Below, in pieces: positions 56,566 through 64,000 of a stretch of DNA of 64,000 nucleotides. Under the pieces are notes generated by a model. That model ran no database searches. It saw only the letters and a program-made list of their open reading frames with translations, and was not told the DNA's origin. Source of the DNA: Bradyrhizobium liaoningense. GTDB lineage: Bacteria > Pseudomonadota > Alphaproteobacteria > Rhizobiales > Xanthobacteraceae. The stretch is from contig NZ_JAFCJM010000003.1 of the NCBI RefSeq assembly GCF_018130955.1, positions 1 through 64,000 on the forward strand, given 5' to 3'. A program made the position numbers and the translations under genes. Numbering within the stretch: the stretch's first letter is position 1; every line of letters starts with the position of its first letter.

Positions 56566-57402
56566 ATGAGCAGACCCGCAAATCCGGTCACCGTGCCGCT
56601 GGCGGATTATTCGCCGAAACACTTCCTGCTGGCCGTCGTCGATCACGTCGCAACGGTGACGTTGAACCGGCCCGAGCGCAAGAATCCGCTTACCTTCGAG
56701 AGCTATCGCGAGTTGACCGACTTCTTCCGGGCCTGCGCGTTTGACGAAGAGGTGAAGGCGATCGTCGTCACCGGCGCGGGCGGCAATTTCTCGTCCGGCG
56801 GCGATGTGTTCGAGATTATCGGCCCACTTGTGAAGATGGACACCAAGGGGCTGACAGCGTTCACGCGGATGACCGGCGACCTCGTCAAGGCCATGCGCGC
56901 CTGTCCGCAGCCGATCGTTGCGGCGGTCGAGGGCATTTGCGCCGGCGCCGGCGCCATCGTCGCCATGGCGTCCGACATGCGCCTTGCGACCAGCGGCGCC
57001 AAGGTCGCGTTCCTGTTCAACAAGGTGGGTCTTGCCGGCTGTGACATGGGCGCCTGCGCCATCCTGCCGCGCATCATCGGCCAATCGCGCGCCTCCGAAT
57101 TGCTCTACACCGGTCGCTTCATGACGGCGGAGGAGGGCGAGCGCTGGGGATTTTTCAGCCGCATCGTCACGCCGGAGCAGGTCTTGGCGCAGGCGCAACT
57201 GCTCGCCAAGCAGGTCGCGGAAGGTCCGAATTTCGCCAACACGATGACCAAGCGGATGCTGGCCATGGAATGGGCGATGTCGATCGAGGAGGCGATCGAG
57301 GCCGAGGCGGTGGCGCAGGCGCTGTGCATGACGACGGCCGATTTCGAGCGCGCGTTTGAGGCCTTCGCCAACAAGGTTAAGCCGGTCTTCCAGGGCAACT
57401 AG
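56566..57402 (+). CDS. Enoyl-CoA hydratase/isomerase-family protein
   Basis: A 278-residue crotonase-fold protein. The CoA-binding oxyanion motif is [15 protein letters not shown] and the second part is [19 protein letters not shown]; the acidic residue region is [12 protein letters not shown]. Relatives hydrate cyclic enoyl-CoA in benzoyl-CoA-type pathways or act on aminobenzoyl-CoA products. GGGAG lies before the ATG at 56566. Second gene behind a MarR-type box, followed after about 150 bp by the flavin monooxygenase. Confidence 0.9.
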   Translation: MSRPANPVTVPLADYSPKHFLLAVVDHVATVTLNRPERKNPLTFESYRELTDFFRACAFDEEVKAIVVTGAGGNFSSGGDVFEIIGPLVKMDTKGLTAFTRMTGDLVKAMRACPQPIVAAVEGICAGAGAIVAMASDMRLATSGAKVAFLFNKVGLAGCDMGACAILPRIIGQSRASELLYTGRFMTAEEGERWGFFSRIVTPEQVLAQAQLLAKQVAEGPNFANTMTKRMLAMEWAMSIEEAIEAEAVAQALCMTTADFERAFEAFANKVKPVFQGN

Positions 57403-57553
57403 CCCTGATGCCTCGGTTCCGGGGCGAAGGTTAAGGCTAAGCCAAAGACCCCGGTTCGACGCAAGAACGGGGCGACAAACCGGCTTGCGGCGGGCTCGCC
57501 GCCCGTGCGACGTTACGGCCATTGCCTGGCATGTATTGAGTGGAGTTTGGGCG

Positions 57554-58804
57554 ATGAAGGCGATTGTCGTTGGCGGCGGCATCGGAGGTCTCACCACGGC
57601 GTTGATGCTGCGGGCACGCGGCATCGGCTGCGAGATCTTCGAGCAGGCAGACACCATCCGCGAGCTTGGCGTCGGCATCAACACGCTGCCGCATGCCATG
57701 CGCGAGCTTGCCAGCCTCGGCCTGCTGCAAAAGCTCGACGACGTCGCGATCCGCACCGATCAGCTCTATTACCTCAACCGTCACGGCCAGGAAGTCTGGC
57801 GCGAAGCGCGCGGTATCGACGCCGGCCACGACGTGCCGCAATTCTCGATCCACCGCGGGCGGCTGCAGGGTGTCATCCACCGCGCCGTCGAAGAGCGCCT
57901 CGGGCCAGAGGTGATCCACACCGGCTGCCGGCTCGGCGCATTCACCCAGGATGAAGGCGGCGTCACCGCCTATTTCTTCGATCGCGCAGGCAGCCACGTC
58001 CACACCGCGCGCGGCGACATTTTGATCGGCGCCGACGGCATTCATTCGCGCGTGCGCGAGACGCTGTTTCCGAATGAAGGGCCGCCGTGCTGGAACGGCT
58101 TGATGCTGTGGCGCGGCGCGCGCGACTGGCCGGTGTTTTTGACCGGCAAGTCGATGATCGTGGCTGGTGGTCTCAATGCAAAGGTCGTGATCTATCCGAT
58201 CGCGGAAGGATCAAGCCCGGCAAGCCGCCTCACCAACTGGGCGGTGCTGGTGAAGATCGGCGAGGGCAACGCGCCGCCGCCGCGCAAGGAAGACTGGTCG
58301 CGGCCGGGCCGGCGTGAGGAACTGATGCCGCATGTCGCGCGCTTCTCGGTGCCCTATGTCGATGTGAAGAGCCTGATCTCCGCGACACCCGAATTCTACG
58401 AATATCCGACCTGCGACCGCGATCCGCTGCCGTACTGGTCGAGCGGCCGCGTCACGCTGCTCGGCGATGCCGCGCATCCGATGTATCCGGTCGGCTCGAA
58501 TGGTGCCTCGCAGGCGATCCTCGATGCGCGCTGTCTTGCGGACCTGCTCGCACGTGCCGAACATCCGCGCCAGGCGTTGATGGAATATGAGAAGAAGCGT
58601 CTGCCGATGACCGCCGAAATCGTCCGCTCCAACCGCCGCGGAGGTCCGGAGGGCGTGATCGACGCCGTCGAGCAGCTTGCGCCCGACGGTTTTGACAACA
58701 TCGACAAGGTCTTGAGCTATTCCCAGCGCGAGGCGATCGTGAAGGGCTACGCGACCAAGGCTGGCTTTGCGGCTGTGCCGGGATTGGCCGCCGTGCGGGC
58801 CTGA
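57554..58804 (+). CDS. PhzS-like FAD-dependent monooxygenase
   Basis: A 416-residue class A flavoprotein monooxygenase. The FAD-binding motif is VVGGGIGGLTTALMLRARG, the DG motif GADGIHSRVRETLF, and the GD motif LGDAAHPMYPVGSNGASQAI, the last with the SNGASQAILDAR form known from PhzS and related aromatic hydroxylases. GGAG lies upstream of the ATG at 57554. It follows the enoyl-CoA hydratase on the same strand. It would hydroxylate an aromatic or heteroaromatic acid; substrate unknown. Confidence 0.88.
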   Translation: MKAIVVGGGIGGLTTALMLRARGIGCEIFEQADTIRELGVGINTLPHAMRELASLGLLQKLDDVAIRTDQLYYLNRHGQEVWREARGIDAGHDVPQFSIHRGRLQGVIHRAVEERLGPEVIHTGCRLGAFTQDEGGVTAYFFDRAGSHVHTARGDILIGADGIHSRVRETLFPNEGPPCWNGLMLWRGARDWPVFLTGKSMIVAGGLNAKVVIYPIAEGSSPASRLTNWAVLVKIGEGNAPPPRKEDWSRPGRREELMPHVARFSVPYVDVKSLISATPEFYEYPTCDRDPLPYWSSGRVTLLGDAAHPMYPVGSNGASQAILDARCLADLLARAEHPRQALMEYEKKRLPMTAEIVRSNRRGGPEGVIDAVEQLAPDGFDNIDKVLSYSQREAIVKGYATKAGFAAVPGLAAVRA

Positions 58805-58817
58805 GGCCGTTCCATGT

Positions 58818-58939
58818 CGTCATGGCCGGGCTTGTCCCGGCCATCCACGATCATTCCCACAGCACGAAGAACGTGGATGCCGGGGCATAGGCGAGTGGAA
58901 GCGACGCCGCTCTTCGAACGGCTATGCCCGGGCATGACG
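58818..58939. repeat. REP-like intergenic palindrome
   Basis: CGTCATGGCCGGGCTTGTCC at the left and GCCCGGGCATGACG at the right are imperfect inverted copies, with inner arms GGCCATCCACG and CGTGGATGCC. This belongs to a very common rhizobial palindromic repeat seen between genes. It lies between the convergent monooxygenase and cupin genes. Confidence 0.8.
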
Positions 58940-58962
58940 AGTTTGTGGTGGGGGCGTCGAGC

Positions 58963-59418
58963 TTAACCCGGTGGTGGCGGCAGGAAGTGGATGTTGAACT
59001 CCGCTGCCATCGCGACGACGTCCTCCGGCTTCTGCTCCTTCATGTTGTGGAGGCCCCAGAACAGCTCGAAGAGTTTTCGGCTCGGCGACACCCAGAACAG
59101 CACTTTTGCCGTCTGCTCCGACTTGTTGAAGATGCCGTGCGGCACGCCCATGCCGAGCCGGATCAGGTCGCCCGCGCTCGCCTGCGCCTCGGAATTGCCG
59201 AGCACGAAGTCGAGTTTGCCCTCCAGCATGTAGAGATATTCGTCCTGATCGGGATGGATGTGCGGCGGCACGAACGTGCCGGGCGGCAGCGTCGCGTGCC
59301 AGGAAAAACTGTTCTCGGCATAGCTCTTCGGCACGTAGGTCTGGCCGAGGATGTTCCAGGAAATGCCCTGGATGCCCTCGTTGGCCCGCGTGATGCCGGT
59401 GATCTCACTCTTCGTCAT
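58963..59418 (-). CDS. Cupin-domain protein
   Basis: A 151-residue single-domain cupin. Metal-binding motif 1 is PPHIHPDQDEYLYMLEG and motif 2 GVPHGIFNKSEQ, giving His, His, Glu and His ligands. GGGAGG lies 6 nt before the ATG at 59418; an ATG at 59424 has its ribosome site too close. Cupins in aromatic catabolic clusters are often dioxygenases or isomerases for unknown ring products. Same strand as the preceding binding-protein gene but separated by the palindromic element. Confidence 0.86.
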   Translation of the reverse strand: MTKSEITGITRANEGIQGISWNILGQTYVPKSYAENSFSWHATLPPGTFVPPHIHPDQDEYLYMLEGKLDFVLGNSEAQASAGDLIRLGMGVPHGIFNKSEQTAKVLFWVSPSRKLFELFWGLHNMKEQKPEDVVAMAAEFNIHFLPPPPG

Positions 59419-59453
59419 ACTCATCCTCCCTGTCTCCCACGCCGTGCGGCTTA

Positions 59454-59502
59454 GAGCATGATCCGGAAAAGTGTGAAGCGGTTTTCCGAAAAGATCATGC
59501 TC
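59454..59502. repeat. RIME-type palindrome, unit 1
   Basis: GAGCATGATC (59454-59463) and GATCATGCTC (59493-59502) with inner arms CGGAAAA and TTTTCCG. This GCATGATCCGGAAAAGTG palindrome is a well known dispersed element in Rhizobiales. Confidence 0.8.
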
Positions 59503-59512
59503 GAACAAAAAC

Positions 59513-59556
59513 CTAAAGCGCGATCATGATTCATCCAAAATCTCATCGCGCTTTAG
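59513..59556. repeat. RIME-type palindrome, unit 2
   Basis: CTAAAGCGCGAT (59513-59524) and ATCGCGCTTTAG (59545-59556) are 12-bp perfect arms. The right arm contains the stop codon of the binding-protein gene. Confidence 0.8.
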
Positions 59557-60722
59557 TTCGCCGCCTTGCAGTCCTTGGCATAGCGGTCGCCGTAATTTTC
59601 AAACACCTTCTGCACGATCTCGGTCTGGAACTTGCCATCCGGGCGCTTCGCGACCTTGGTCAGGTAGAAGTCCTGGATCGGATAGCCGTTGGTGTTGAAC
59701 TTGAAGGCGCCGCGCAACGAGGTGAAGTCGGCCTTCTTCAGGGCGGCCGCAACGGCATCCTTGTTCGAGAGGTCGCCCTTGACGGCCTTGACGGCGCCGT
59801 CGATCAGCATCGCGGCGTCATAGGCCTGGAACGCGTAGGTGCCGGGCACGATGTTGTAGGCCGCTTCATAGGCCGCGACGAACTTCTTGTTCTGCGGATT
59901 GTCGAGATTGGGCGCCCAGTTCGCGCCGCCGAACATGCCGACAGCCGCGTCCTGCTGTGCCGGCAAGGTCGATTCATCCACCGTGAAAGCCGAAAGCACC
60001 GGAATGGTGTCGGCGAGGCCGGCTTGCCGATATTGCTTGACGAGATTGACGCCGAGCCCGCCCGGCATGAACGTGAAGAGCGCATCGGGCTTCTGTGATG
60101 AAACCTTGGAAAGCTCCGGCTGGAAGTCCAGCGTGTTGAGCGGCATGTAGGACTCTTCGACGATCTCGCCCTTGTAGTCGAGCTTGAAGCCCGCCGCCGA
60201 ATCCTTGCCGGCCTGATAGTTCGGCACCATCAGGTACATGCGCTTGTAGCCGCGATCCTGCGCCACCTTGCCGAGGACCTCGTGGACCTGGTCGTTCTGA
60301 TAGGACGTCACGTAGAAGAACGGGCTGCAGTCCTTGCCGGCAAAAGTCGACGGACCCGCATTGGGGCTGACCAGGAACGTCTTGCTCTCGGTCACGGGAC
60401 GGTGGATCGCCTGGAGGATGTTCGAGAAGATCGGCCCGACCACGAAATCGACCTTGTCGCGTTCGAGCAGGCCTTTCACCTTCGTCACGGCGGCGTCCGG
60501 CTTCAACTCGTCATCGACCACGATCAATTCGACATCGCGGCCCCCCATCTTGCTGCCGAGATCCTTCACGGCGAGGGTGAACCCGTCGCGCACCTGCTGG
60601 CCCAGCGCGGCCGCGGGGCCCGACAAGGTCACGACCACGCCAAGCTTGATCTTCTCCTGTGCGAGCGCGGGTAGCGCGCCCAGCACCAGAACCAATCCCG
60701 CGAACGTCAACTGCTTCTTCAT
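59553..60722 (-). CDS. Branched-chain-amino-acid-type ABC substrate-binding protein
   Basis: A 389-residue periplasmic binding protein of the LivK/HBT family. A signal peptide (LTFAGLVLVLGALPALA) is followed by KIKLGVVVTLSGPAAALGQQ, the family start pattern. Other marks are FVVGPIFSNILQAIH, TFLVSPNAGPSTFAG and FQAYDAAMLIDGAVKAVKGD. In Bradyrhizobium many such proteins bind aromatic acids rather than amino acids. No permease genes are adjacent. A degenerate MarR-type box lies upstream at 60879-60893 and the MarR gene is divergent, so it probably belongs to the aromatic regulon. Confidence 0.88.
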   Translation of the reverse strand: MKKQLTFAGLVLVLGALPALAQEKIKLGVVVTLSGPAAALGQQVRDGFTLAVKDLGSKMGGRDVELIVVDDELKPDAAVTKVKGLLERDKVDFVVGPIFSNILQAIHRPVTESKTFLVSPNAGPSTFAGKDCSPFFYVTSYQNDQVHEVLGKVAQDRGYKRMYLMVPNYQAGKDSAAGFKLDYKGEIVEESYMPLNTLDFQPELSKVSSQKPDALFTFMPGGLGVNLVKQYRQAGLADTIPVLSAFTVDESTLPAQQDAAVGMFGGANWAPNLDNPQNKKFVAAYEAAYNIVPGTYAFQAYDAAMLIDGAVKAVKGDLSNKDAVAAALKKADFTSLRGAFKFNTNGYPIQDFYLTKVAKRPDGKFQTEIVQKVFENYGDRYAKDCKAAN

Positions 60723-60878
60723 GATCACTTCCCCGATACGCTGCTTCTCGCGTCGCAACCTCTAAACGATCCGAGCGGAGCTTATTCTGACGACAGTGTC
60801 TGCGGCAAGCAAAGCCGATCGTGTCGATAAGGCCCACGTCGGGTGCTGGGCGCGGATATGCAAGCCGCGCGCCAATTG

Positions 60879-60893
60879 CTTGAAGCCTAAAGA
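60879..60893. promoter_or_regulatory. MarR-type box 3 (binding-protein gene)
   Basis: CTTGAAGCCTAAAGA resembles the other boxes less well at its end. It lies in the 297-bp divergent region between the binding-protein and MarR genes. Confidence 0.4.
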
Positions 60894-60949
60894 AATTCGG
60901 CGGAGGAGCGTCGCGCGGCAGGTTTGCCCTTGCGAACGGGACGAATTTA

Positions 60950-60964
60950 TTTGAAGCTCAAAAT
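60950..60964 (+). promoter_or_regulatory. MarR-type box 4 (MarR gene)
   Basis: TTTGAAGCTCAAAAT contains the perfect dyad TTTGA-AGC-TCAAA, centred about 64 bp upstream of the MarR start codon. Confidence 0.65.
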
Positions 60965-61019
60965 GATGGACGAAGCGCCGCCGTCTGCCGTCCGTGCCGC
61001 GACCCAGTGACCGCACCAG

Positions 61020-61511
61020 ATGCTCGATTCCGAGACCAAGGCCGTCGAACTCCCCGAGGACCACGCCGAAGAGCTTCGGCTCTGGTTGCGTCTCCTGACC
61101 TGCACCACGTTGATCGAAGGCGAGGTGCGCGGCCGGCTGCGTGAAAAGTTCGACGTCACCTTGCCCCGCTTCGATCTGATGGCGCAGCTCGACAAGGCGC
61201 CTGACGGCATGACGCTGTCAGACGTCTCCAAGCGCATGATGGTGTCGAACGGCAACGTCACGGGTCTCGTCGAGCGGCTCGTCGAGTCAGGACATCTCGA
61301 TCGCCGCACGTCCGAGACTGACAGGCGGGTGCAGGTGATCCGCCTGACCAAGCTGGGACGTGCCGAGTTCCGCAAGATGGCGGCCGAGCACGAGACCTGG
61401 ATTGCCGATGTCTTCGCCGATCTGACGCCCAAGGACGTGCGCGAACTGATGCGGCTTCTGGCCAAGACCAAGGCCTCGGCACAGAAATCCGCCGGCCGCC
61501 GCAAGGCGTGA
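61020..61511 (+). CDS. MarR-family transcriptional regulator
   Basis: A 163-residue winged-helix repressor. DNA-binding helices are in MTLSDVSKRMMVSNGNVTGLVERL (helix-turn-helix, here the key part is VSNGNVTGLVERL) and the wing ETDRRVQVIRLTKLG. The dimerisation helices lie at both ends. It is divergent from the binding-protein gene and lies 150 bp before the aryl-CoA ligase. A dyad box occurs in front of its own gene and in front of four other transcription units nearby, so it probably represses this regulon; aryl-CoA thioesters are common ligands of such regulators. Confidence 0.9.
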   Translation: MLDSETKAVELPEDHAEELRLWLRLLTCTTLIEGEVRGRLREKFDVTLPRFDLMAQLDKAPDGMTLSDVSKRMMVSNGNVTGLVERLVESGHLDRRTSETDRRVQVIRLTKLGRAEFRKMAAEHETWIADVFADLTPKDVRELMRLLAKTKASAQKSAGRRKA

Positions 61512-61596
61512 GCGCCTGAGCGGACCCGTCCGCGACATCTCCATCTGCGACAAGAAAAAGCACGGGATGCCCAAAATCCGCTATTGCGTGAAATTG

Positions 61597-61611
61597 TTTT
61601 AAGCCTAAAAT
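61597..61611 (+). promoter_or_regulatory. MarR-type box 5 (aryl-CoA ligase gene)
   Basis: TTTTAAGCCTAAAAT lies 50 bp upstream of the ligase start codon, with dyad TTTTA-AGCC-TAAAA. Confidence 0.6.
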
Positions 61612-61660
61612 GATTTCCGAAAGTGCTGCCGGGTGCTCTCCCAACCGAAAGGAGCGTGCG

Positions 61661-63331
61661 ATGGCCAACGCCGCCAAAGCTCATGATCCGGGCTCGCATC
61701 ACAGCAGGGCCGGGACAGCTCATGTCGATCCATTTGCGCAAGCGCATCTGCCGCCGCGCGATCTCTGGCCGGAATTCATTTTCACGCGGCCGGAACTGCA
61801 ATATCCGGCGCGCCTGAACTGCGTCAGCTATTTCCTCGACCGCTGGGTCGAGCAGGGTCATGGCGATGCGCCATGCGCCATCAGTCCTTCGGTCAGCTAC
61901 AGCTATCGCGAGCTGCAACAGCTCGTAAACCGCATCGCAAACGTGCTGGTCGGCAAGCTCGGTCTCGTCACCGGCGGTCGCGTGCTGCTGCGATCGGCGA
62001 ACAACCCGATGATGGTTGCGGCCTATCTCGCCATCATCAAGGCCGGCGGCATCGTCGTCGCGACCATGCCGCTGCTGCGCGCGAAGGAACTGTCCTATCC
62101 GATCCAGAAGGCCGAGATCACGCTGGCGCTTTGCGACGGCAAGCTTTCCGACGAGATGGAGAAGGCCAGATTCGCGGCTCCCGGCCTCAAGCATGTCGTC
62201 TATTGGGGCACGGGTGCTGCCGACTCGCTCGAAAGCCTCGTTGCGGATGCGAGCCCCGAATTCACGGCGGTCGATACCGCCTCCGACGACATCTGCCTGA
62301 TCGCCTTTACGTCGGGCACGACAGGTGATCCCAAGGGCACCATGCATTTCCATCGCGACATGCTCGCGGTGTGCGACGGCTATGCGCGCAACATTCTGCG
62401 CGCGCGGCAGGACGATCGCTTCATCGGATCGGCGCCGCTCGCCTTCACCTTCGGCTTCGGTGGCGTGCTGTTTCCCATGCACATCGGCGCGTCCTTCGTG
62501 GTGCTGGAGAAGACGGCGCCGGACGAGTTTCTCGCCGCGATCGAAAAGTACAGGACGACCGTCTGCTTCACCGCGCCGACCGCCTATCGCGCGATCCTCG
62601 GCAAGCTCGCAGGCCGTGATATCTCATCGCTGCGCAAATGCGTCTCCGCCGGAGAGACCCTGCCCAAGCCGACATTCGACGCCTGGCTCAAGGCGACCGG
62701 CCTCAAGCTGATGGACGGCATCGGCTCGACCGAGTTGCTGCATATCTTCATCAGCGCGACCGAGGACGAGATTCGGCCCGGCGCCACCGGCAAGCCGGTG
62801 CCGGGCTATGAAGCCAAGATCGTCGATGATGCCGGCAACGATCTGCCGCCGGGCACGATGGGAAAGCTCGCCGTGCGCGGTCCGACCGGTTGCCGCTATC
62901 TCGCCGACGAACGGCAGCGCAAATACGTCCAGAACGGCTGGAACGTCACCGGCGACACCTACGTCATGGATAGCGACGGTTACTTCTGGTACCAGTCGCG
63001 CTCCGACGACATGATCGTATCCGCCGGCTACAACATCGCCGGCACCGACGTCGAGGCCGCGCTGATGACGCATCCGGCCGTCGCCGAATGCGGCGTCGTC
63101 GGCGCGCCGGACGAAGCGCGCGGGATGATCGTCAAGGCCTACGTCATTCCGGCGCCGGGCGTGACACCCGACGCGCAGCTCGTCAGCGAGCTGCAGGAGC
63201 ACGTCAAGCGCGAGATCGCGCCTTACAAATATCCGCGCGCGATCGAATTCGTGACGCAGTTGCCGAAGACCGAGACGGGCAAGCTAAAACGCTTTGCCCT
63301 GCGTCAGATGGCGCAGGCAGCCGCGGGATAG
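61661..63331 (+). CDS. Benzoate-CoA ligase-family enzyme (2-aminobenzoate-CoA ligase-like)
   Basis: A 556-residue adenylate-forming ligase of the benzoate/2-aminobenzoate-CoA ligase family. The P-loop is IAFTSGTTGDPKGTMHFHRD, the A5 motif DGIGSTELLHIFIS, the hinge TGDTYVMDSDGYFWYQSRSDDMI and the C-terminal lysine LPKTETGKLKRF. The N-terminal RDLWPEF and PARLNCVSYFLDRWVEQG are typical. AAAGGAG lies before the ATG at 61661. It starts the pathway by activating an aromatic acid; the RidA neighbour argues for an amino-substituted substrate or imine intermediate, such as anthranilate. Salicylate is an alternative. Confidence 0.9.
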   Translation: MANAAKAHDPGSHHSRAGTAHVDPFAQAHLPPRDLWPEFIFTRPELQYPARLNCVSYFLDRWVEQGHGDAPCAISPSVSYSYRELQQLVNRIANVLVGKLGLVTGGRVLLRSANNPMMVAAYLAIIKAGGIVVATMPLLRAKELSYPIQKAEITLALCDGKLSDEMEKARFAAPGLKHVVYWGTGAADSLESLVADASPEFTAVDTASDDICLIAFTSGTTGDPKGTMHFHRDMLAVCDGYARNILRARQDDRFIGSAPLAFTFGFGGVLFPMHIGASFVVLEKTAPDEFLAAIEKYRTTVCFTAPTAYRAILGKLAGRDISSLRKCVSAGETLPKPTFDAWLKATGLKLMDGIGSTELLHIFISATEDEIRPGATGKPVPGYEAKIVDDAGNDLPPGTMGKLAVRGPTGCRYLADERQRKYVQNGWNVTGDTYVMDSDGYFWYQSRSDDMIVSAGYNIAGTDVEAALMTHPAVAECGVVGAPDEARGMIVKAYVIPAPGVTPDAQLVSELQEHVKREIAPYKYPRAIEFVTQLPKTETGKLKRFALRQMAQAAAG

Positions 63332-63347
63332 AGATGGAGAATTGTCC

Positions 63348-63797
63348 GTGACTGTTCCGAACGGTCCGCAGCTCGCGACGCTGCCGGCGGAAGACGGTTC
63401 GTCCGCCGTGCAAATTTTGCAGCCGTCCGGCTGGCCGTTGCCGAAGGGCTATGCCAACGGCGTGGCCGCCGACGGCCGCATCGTCGTGACCGGCGGTGTG
63501 ATCGGCTGGGACGCCGAAGAACGCCTCGCGGACGGTTTTGTCGCGCAGGTGCGCCAGACGCTCGCCAACATCGCGGCGATTTTGGCGGAAGGTGGCGCGC
63601 GGCCCGAGCACCTCGTGCGTCTGACCTGGTACGTCGTGGACATGGACGAATACCTCGCGAACCTGAAGGAGCTCGGCCGGATCTATCGCGAGATCCTTGG
63701 CGCGCATTACCCGGCGATGGCTCTCGTGCAGGTCGTTCGCCTGGTCGAAAAGGCCGCGCGCGTCGAGATCGAAGCGACCGCGGTGATCCCGCGCTGA
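63348..63797 (+). CDS. RidA-family (YjgF/TdcF) protein
   Basis: A 149-residue trimeric enamine/imine deaminase-family protein. Marks are LQPSGWPLPKGYANGV, VVTGGVIGWDAEERL, VRQTLANIAAILAEGGARPE and the conserved C-terminal arginine/glutamate region LVEKAARVEIEATAVIPR. The GTG at 63348 was chosen with GGAG 8 nt upstream. It lies 16 nt behind the ligase, so they are co-transcribed. Within aromatic clusters RidA proteins may hydrolyse imine intermediates after ring amine handling. Confidence 0.88.
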   Translation: MTVPNGPQLATLPAEDGSSAVQILQPSGWPLPKGYANGVAADGRIVVTGGVIGWDAEERLADGFVAQVRQTLANIAAILAEGGARPEHLVRLTWYVVDMDEYLANLKELGRIYREILGAHYPAMALVQVVRLVEKAARVEIEATAVIPR

Positions 63798-63808
63798 CGC
63801 TTCGATCG

Positions 63809-63831
63809 GCGAGCTGCCCTGATCAGCTCGC
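63809..63831. terminator. Hairpin after the RidA gene
   Basis: GCGAGCTG and CAGCTCGC form an 8-bp stem with a 7-nt loop followed by TTT. It overlaps the stop codon of the convergent BON-domain gene. Confidence 0.5.
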
Positions 63832-64000
63832 TTTGGCGAGGTCGTCGTCCTCCGGCGAGTTCAGATAGACGCCCGAGACCGTGTCGACCCAGCACAGATG
63901 ATCGTGCACCTTCTTGACGCCCTCGACGTTCTCGGTCGCGACGATCGCCGCCTTGCGCACGCGCTCCTCGGTGATCACGCCGGAGAGATGAACGATGCCG
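63823..64000 (-). CDS. BON-domain protein, C-terminal part (cut by window edge)
   Basis: The - strand frame from the window edge to a TGA at 63825-63823 reads GIVHLSGVITEERVRKAAIV, then ENVEGVKKVHDHLCWVDTVS and ends DDLAKAS. The pattern (beta-strand with hydrophobic V-x-L-x-G, helix, then N-V-x-G-V-K-x-V) is the end of a BON domain. In Bradyrhizobium such domains commonly follow a CBS pair; the N-terminal part lies outside the window, so that is not checked. Confidence 0.78.
   Translation of the reverse strand, partial: GIVHLSGVITEERVRKAAIVATENVEGVKKVHDHLCWVDTVSGVYLNSPEDDDLAKAS

Noticed and set aside
60947..62482. 511-codon - strand frame opposite marR and the ligase
   Set aside because: Overlaps two recognised genes and the MarR boxes; shadow frame.
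1..64000. CRISPR arrays, tRNA or rRNA genes
   Set aside because: No regularly spaced repeats and no tRNA or rRNA signatures were recognised anywhere in the window.

Overview
The window looks like a chromosomal segment of a Bradyrhizobium-type alphaproteobacterium. The basis is high GC with G/C-rich third codon positions, many small lineage-type proteins, an AtzD-family hydrolase with runs of residues close to the Bradyrhizobium cyanuric acid amidohydrolase as I remember it, a GcrA-like regulator, OpgC, a phasin, and intergenic palindromes of the kind common in Rhizobiales. No rRNA, tRNA, CRISPR array, transposase or integrase was seen. The species call is inference.

Layout. 0.3-2.2 kb: an unrecognised 462-aa protein and a small secreted protein. 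2.5-10.4 kb: a nitrogen/carbon scavenging block with a DctA-like symporter behind a strong sigma-54 promoter match, formamidase, an AtzD/barbiturase-family ring-opening hydrolase, a divergent TetR regulator, an adenine-deaminase-like enzyme and an AzgA-type purine permease. 10.4-21.2 kb: small proteins, a MoxR/VWA (CoxD/CoxE-like) pair, a quinone oxidoreductase, a LexA-like self-cleaving repressor flanked by operator-like boxes and divergent from a GcrA-like protein, a frameshifted gene, a phasin, a cytochrome c and a lipase-like hydrolase. 21.3-28.5 kb: a surface/signalling locus with an orphan TpsB transporter, a FecR-domain secreted protein, a CHASE2-PAS-GGDEF-EAL protein and OpgC. 28.5-36.8 kb: arginase, an enolase-superfamily dehydratase, an Nramp-related transporter, an ABC-type binding protein and many small membrane proteins.

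36.9-49.8 kb: a catabolic block on the + strand with a MaoC-like hydratase, a class III CoA-transferase, a maleylacetoacetate-isomerase-like GST, a two-component flavin monooxygenase with its reductase, a NitT/TauT-type ABC importer, an IlvD-family dehydratase and a NicX-like ring-cleavage dioxygenase. This suggests uptake and degradation of an aromatic or N-heterocyclic acid. 49.8-55.6 kb: a tightly overlapping - strand operon of alpha/beta hydrolase, acyl-CoA dehydrogenase, acyl-CoA synthetase, opine-dehydrogenase-like and 3-hydroxyacyl-CoA-dehydrogenase-like enzymes. 55.7-63.8 kb: SDR, enoyl-CoA hydratase, PhzS-like flavin monooxygenase, cupin, periplasmic binding protein, MarR regulator, aryl-CoA ligase and RidA. 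Five copies of a 15-bp box lie in front of the MarR gene, the ligase, the SDR, the hydrolase operon and (weaker) the binding-protein gene, so the last 14 kb probably form one MarR-controlled aromatic acyl-CoA regulon. The window ends inside a BON-domain gene.

The most unusual structural signal is a dispersed repeat whose core reads as a near-consensus sigma-70 promoter. In two copies, which bracket the MaoC gene, it is followed within about 30 bp by a rho-independent terminator, so each copy looks like a gene for an RNA of about 50 nt.
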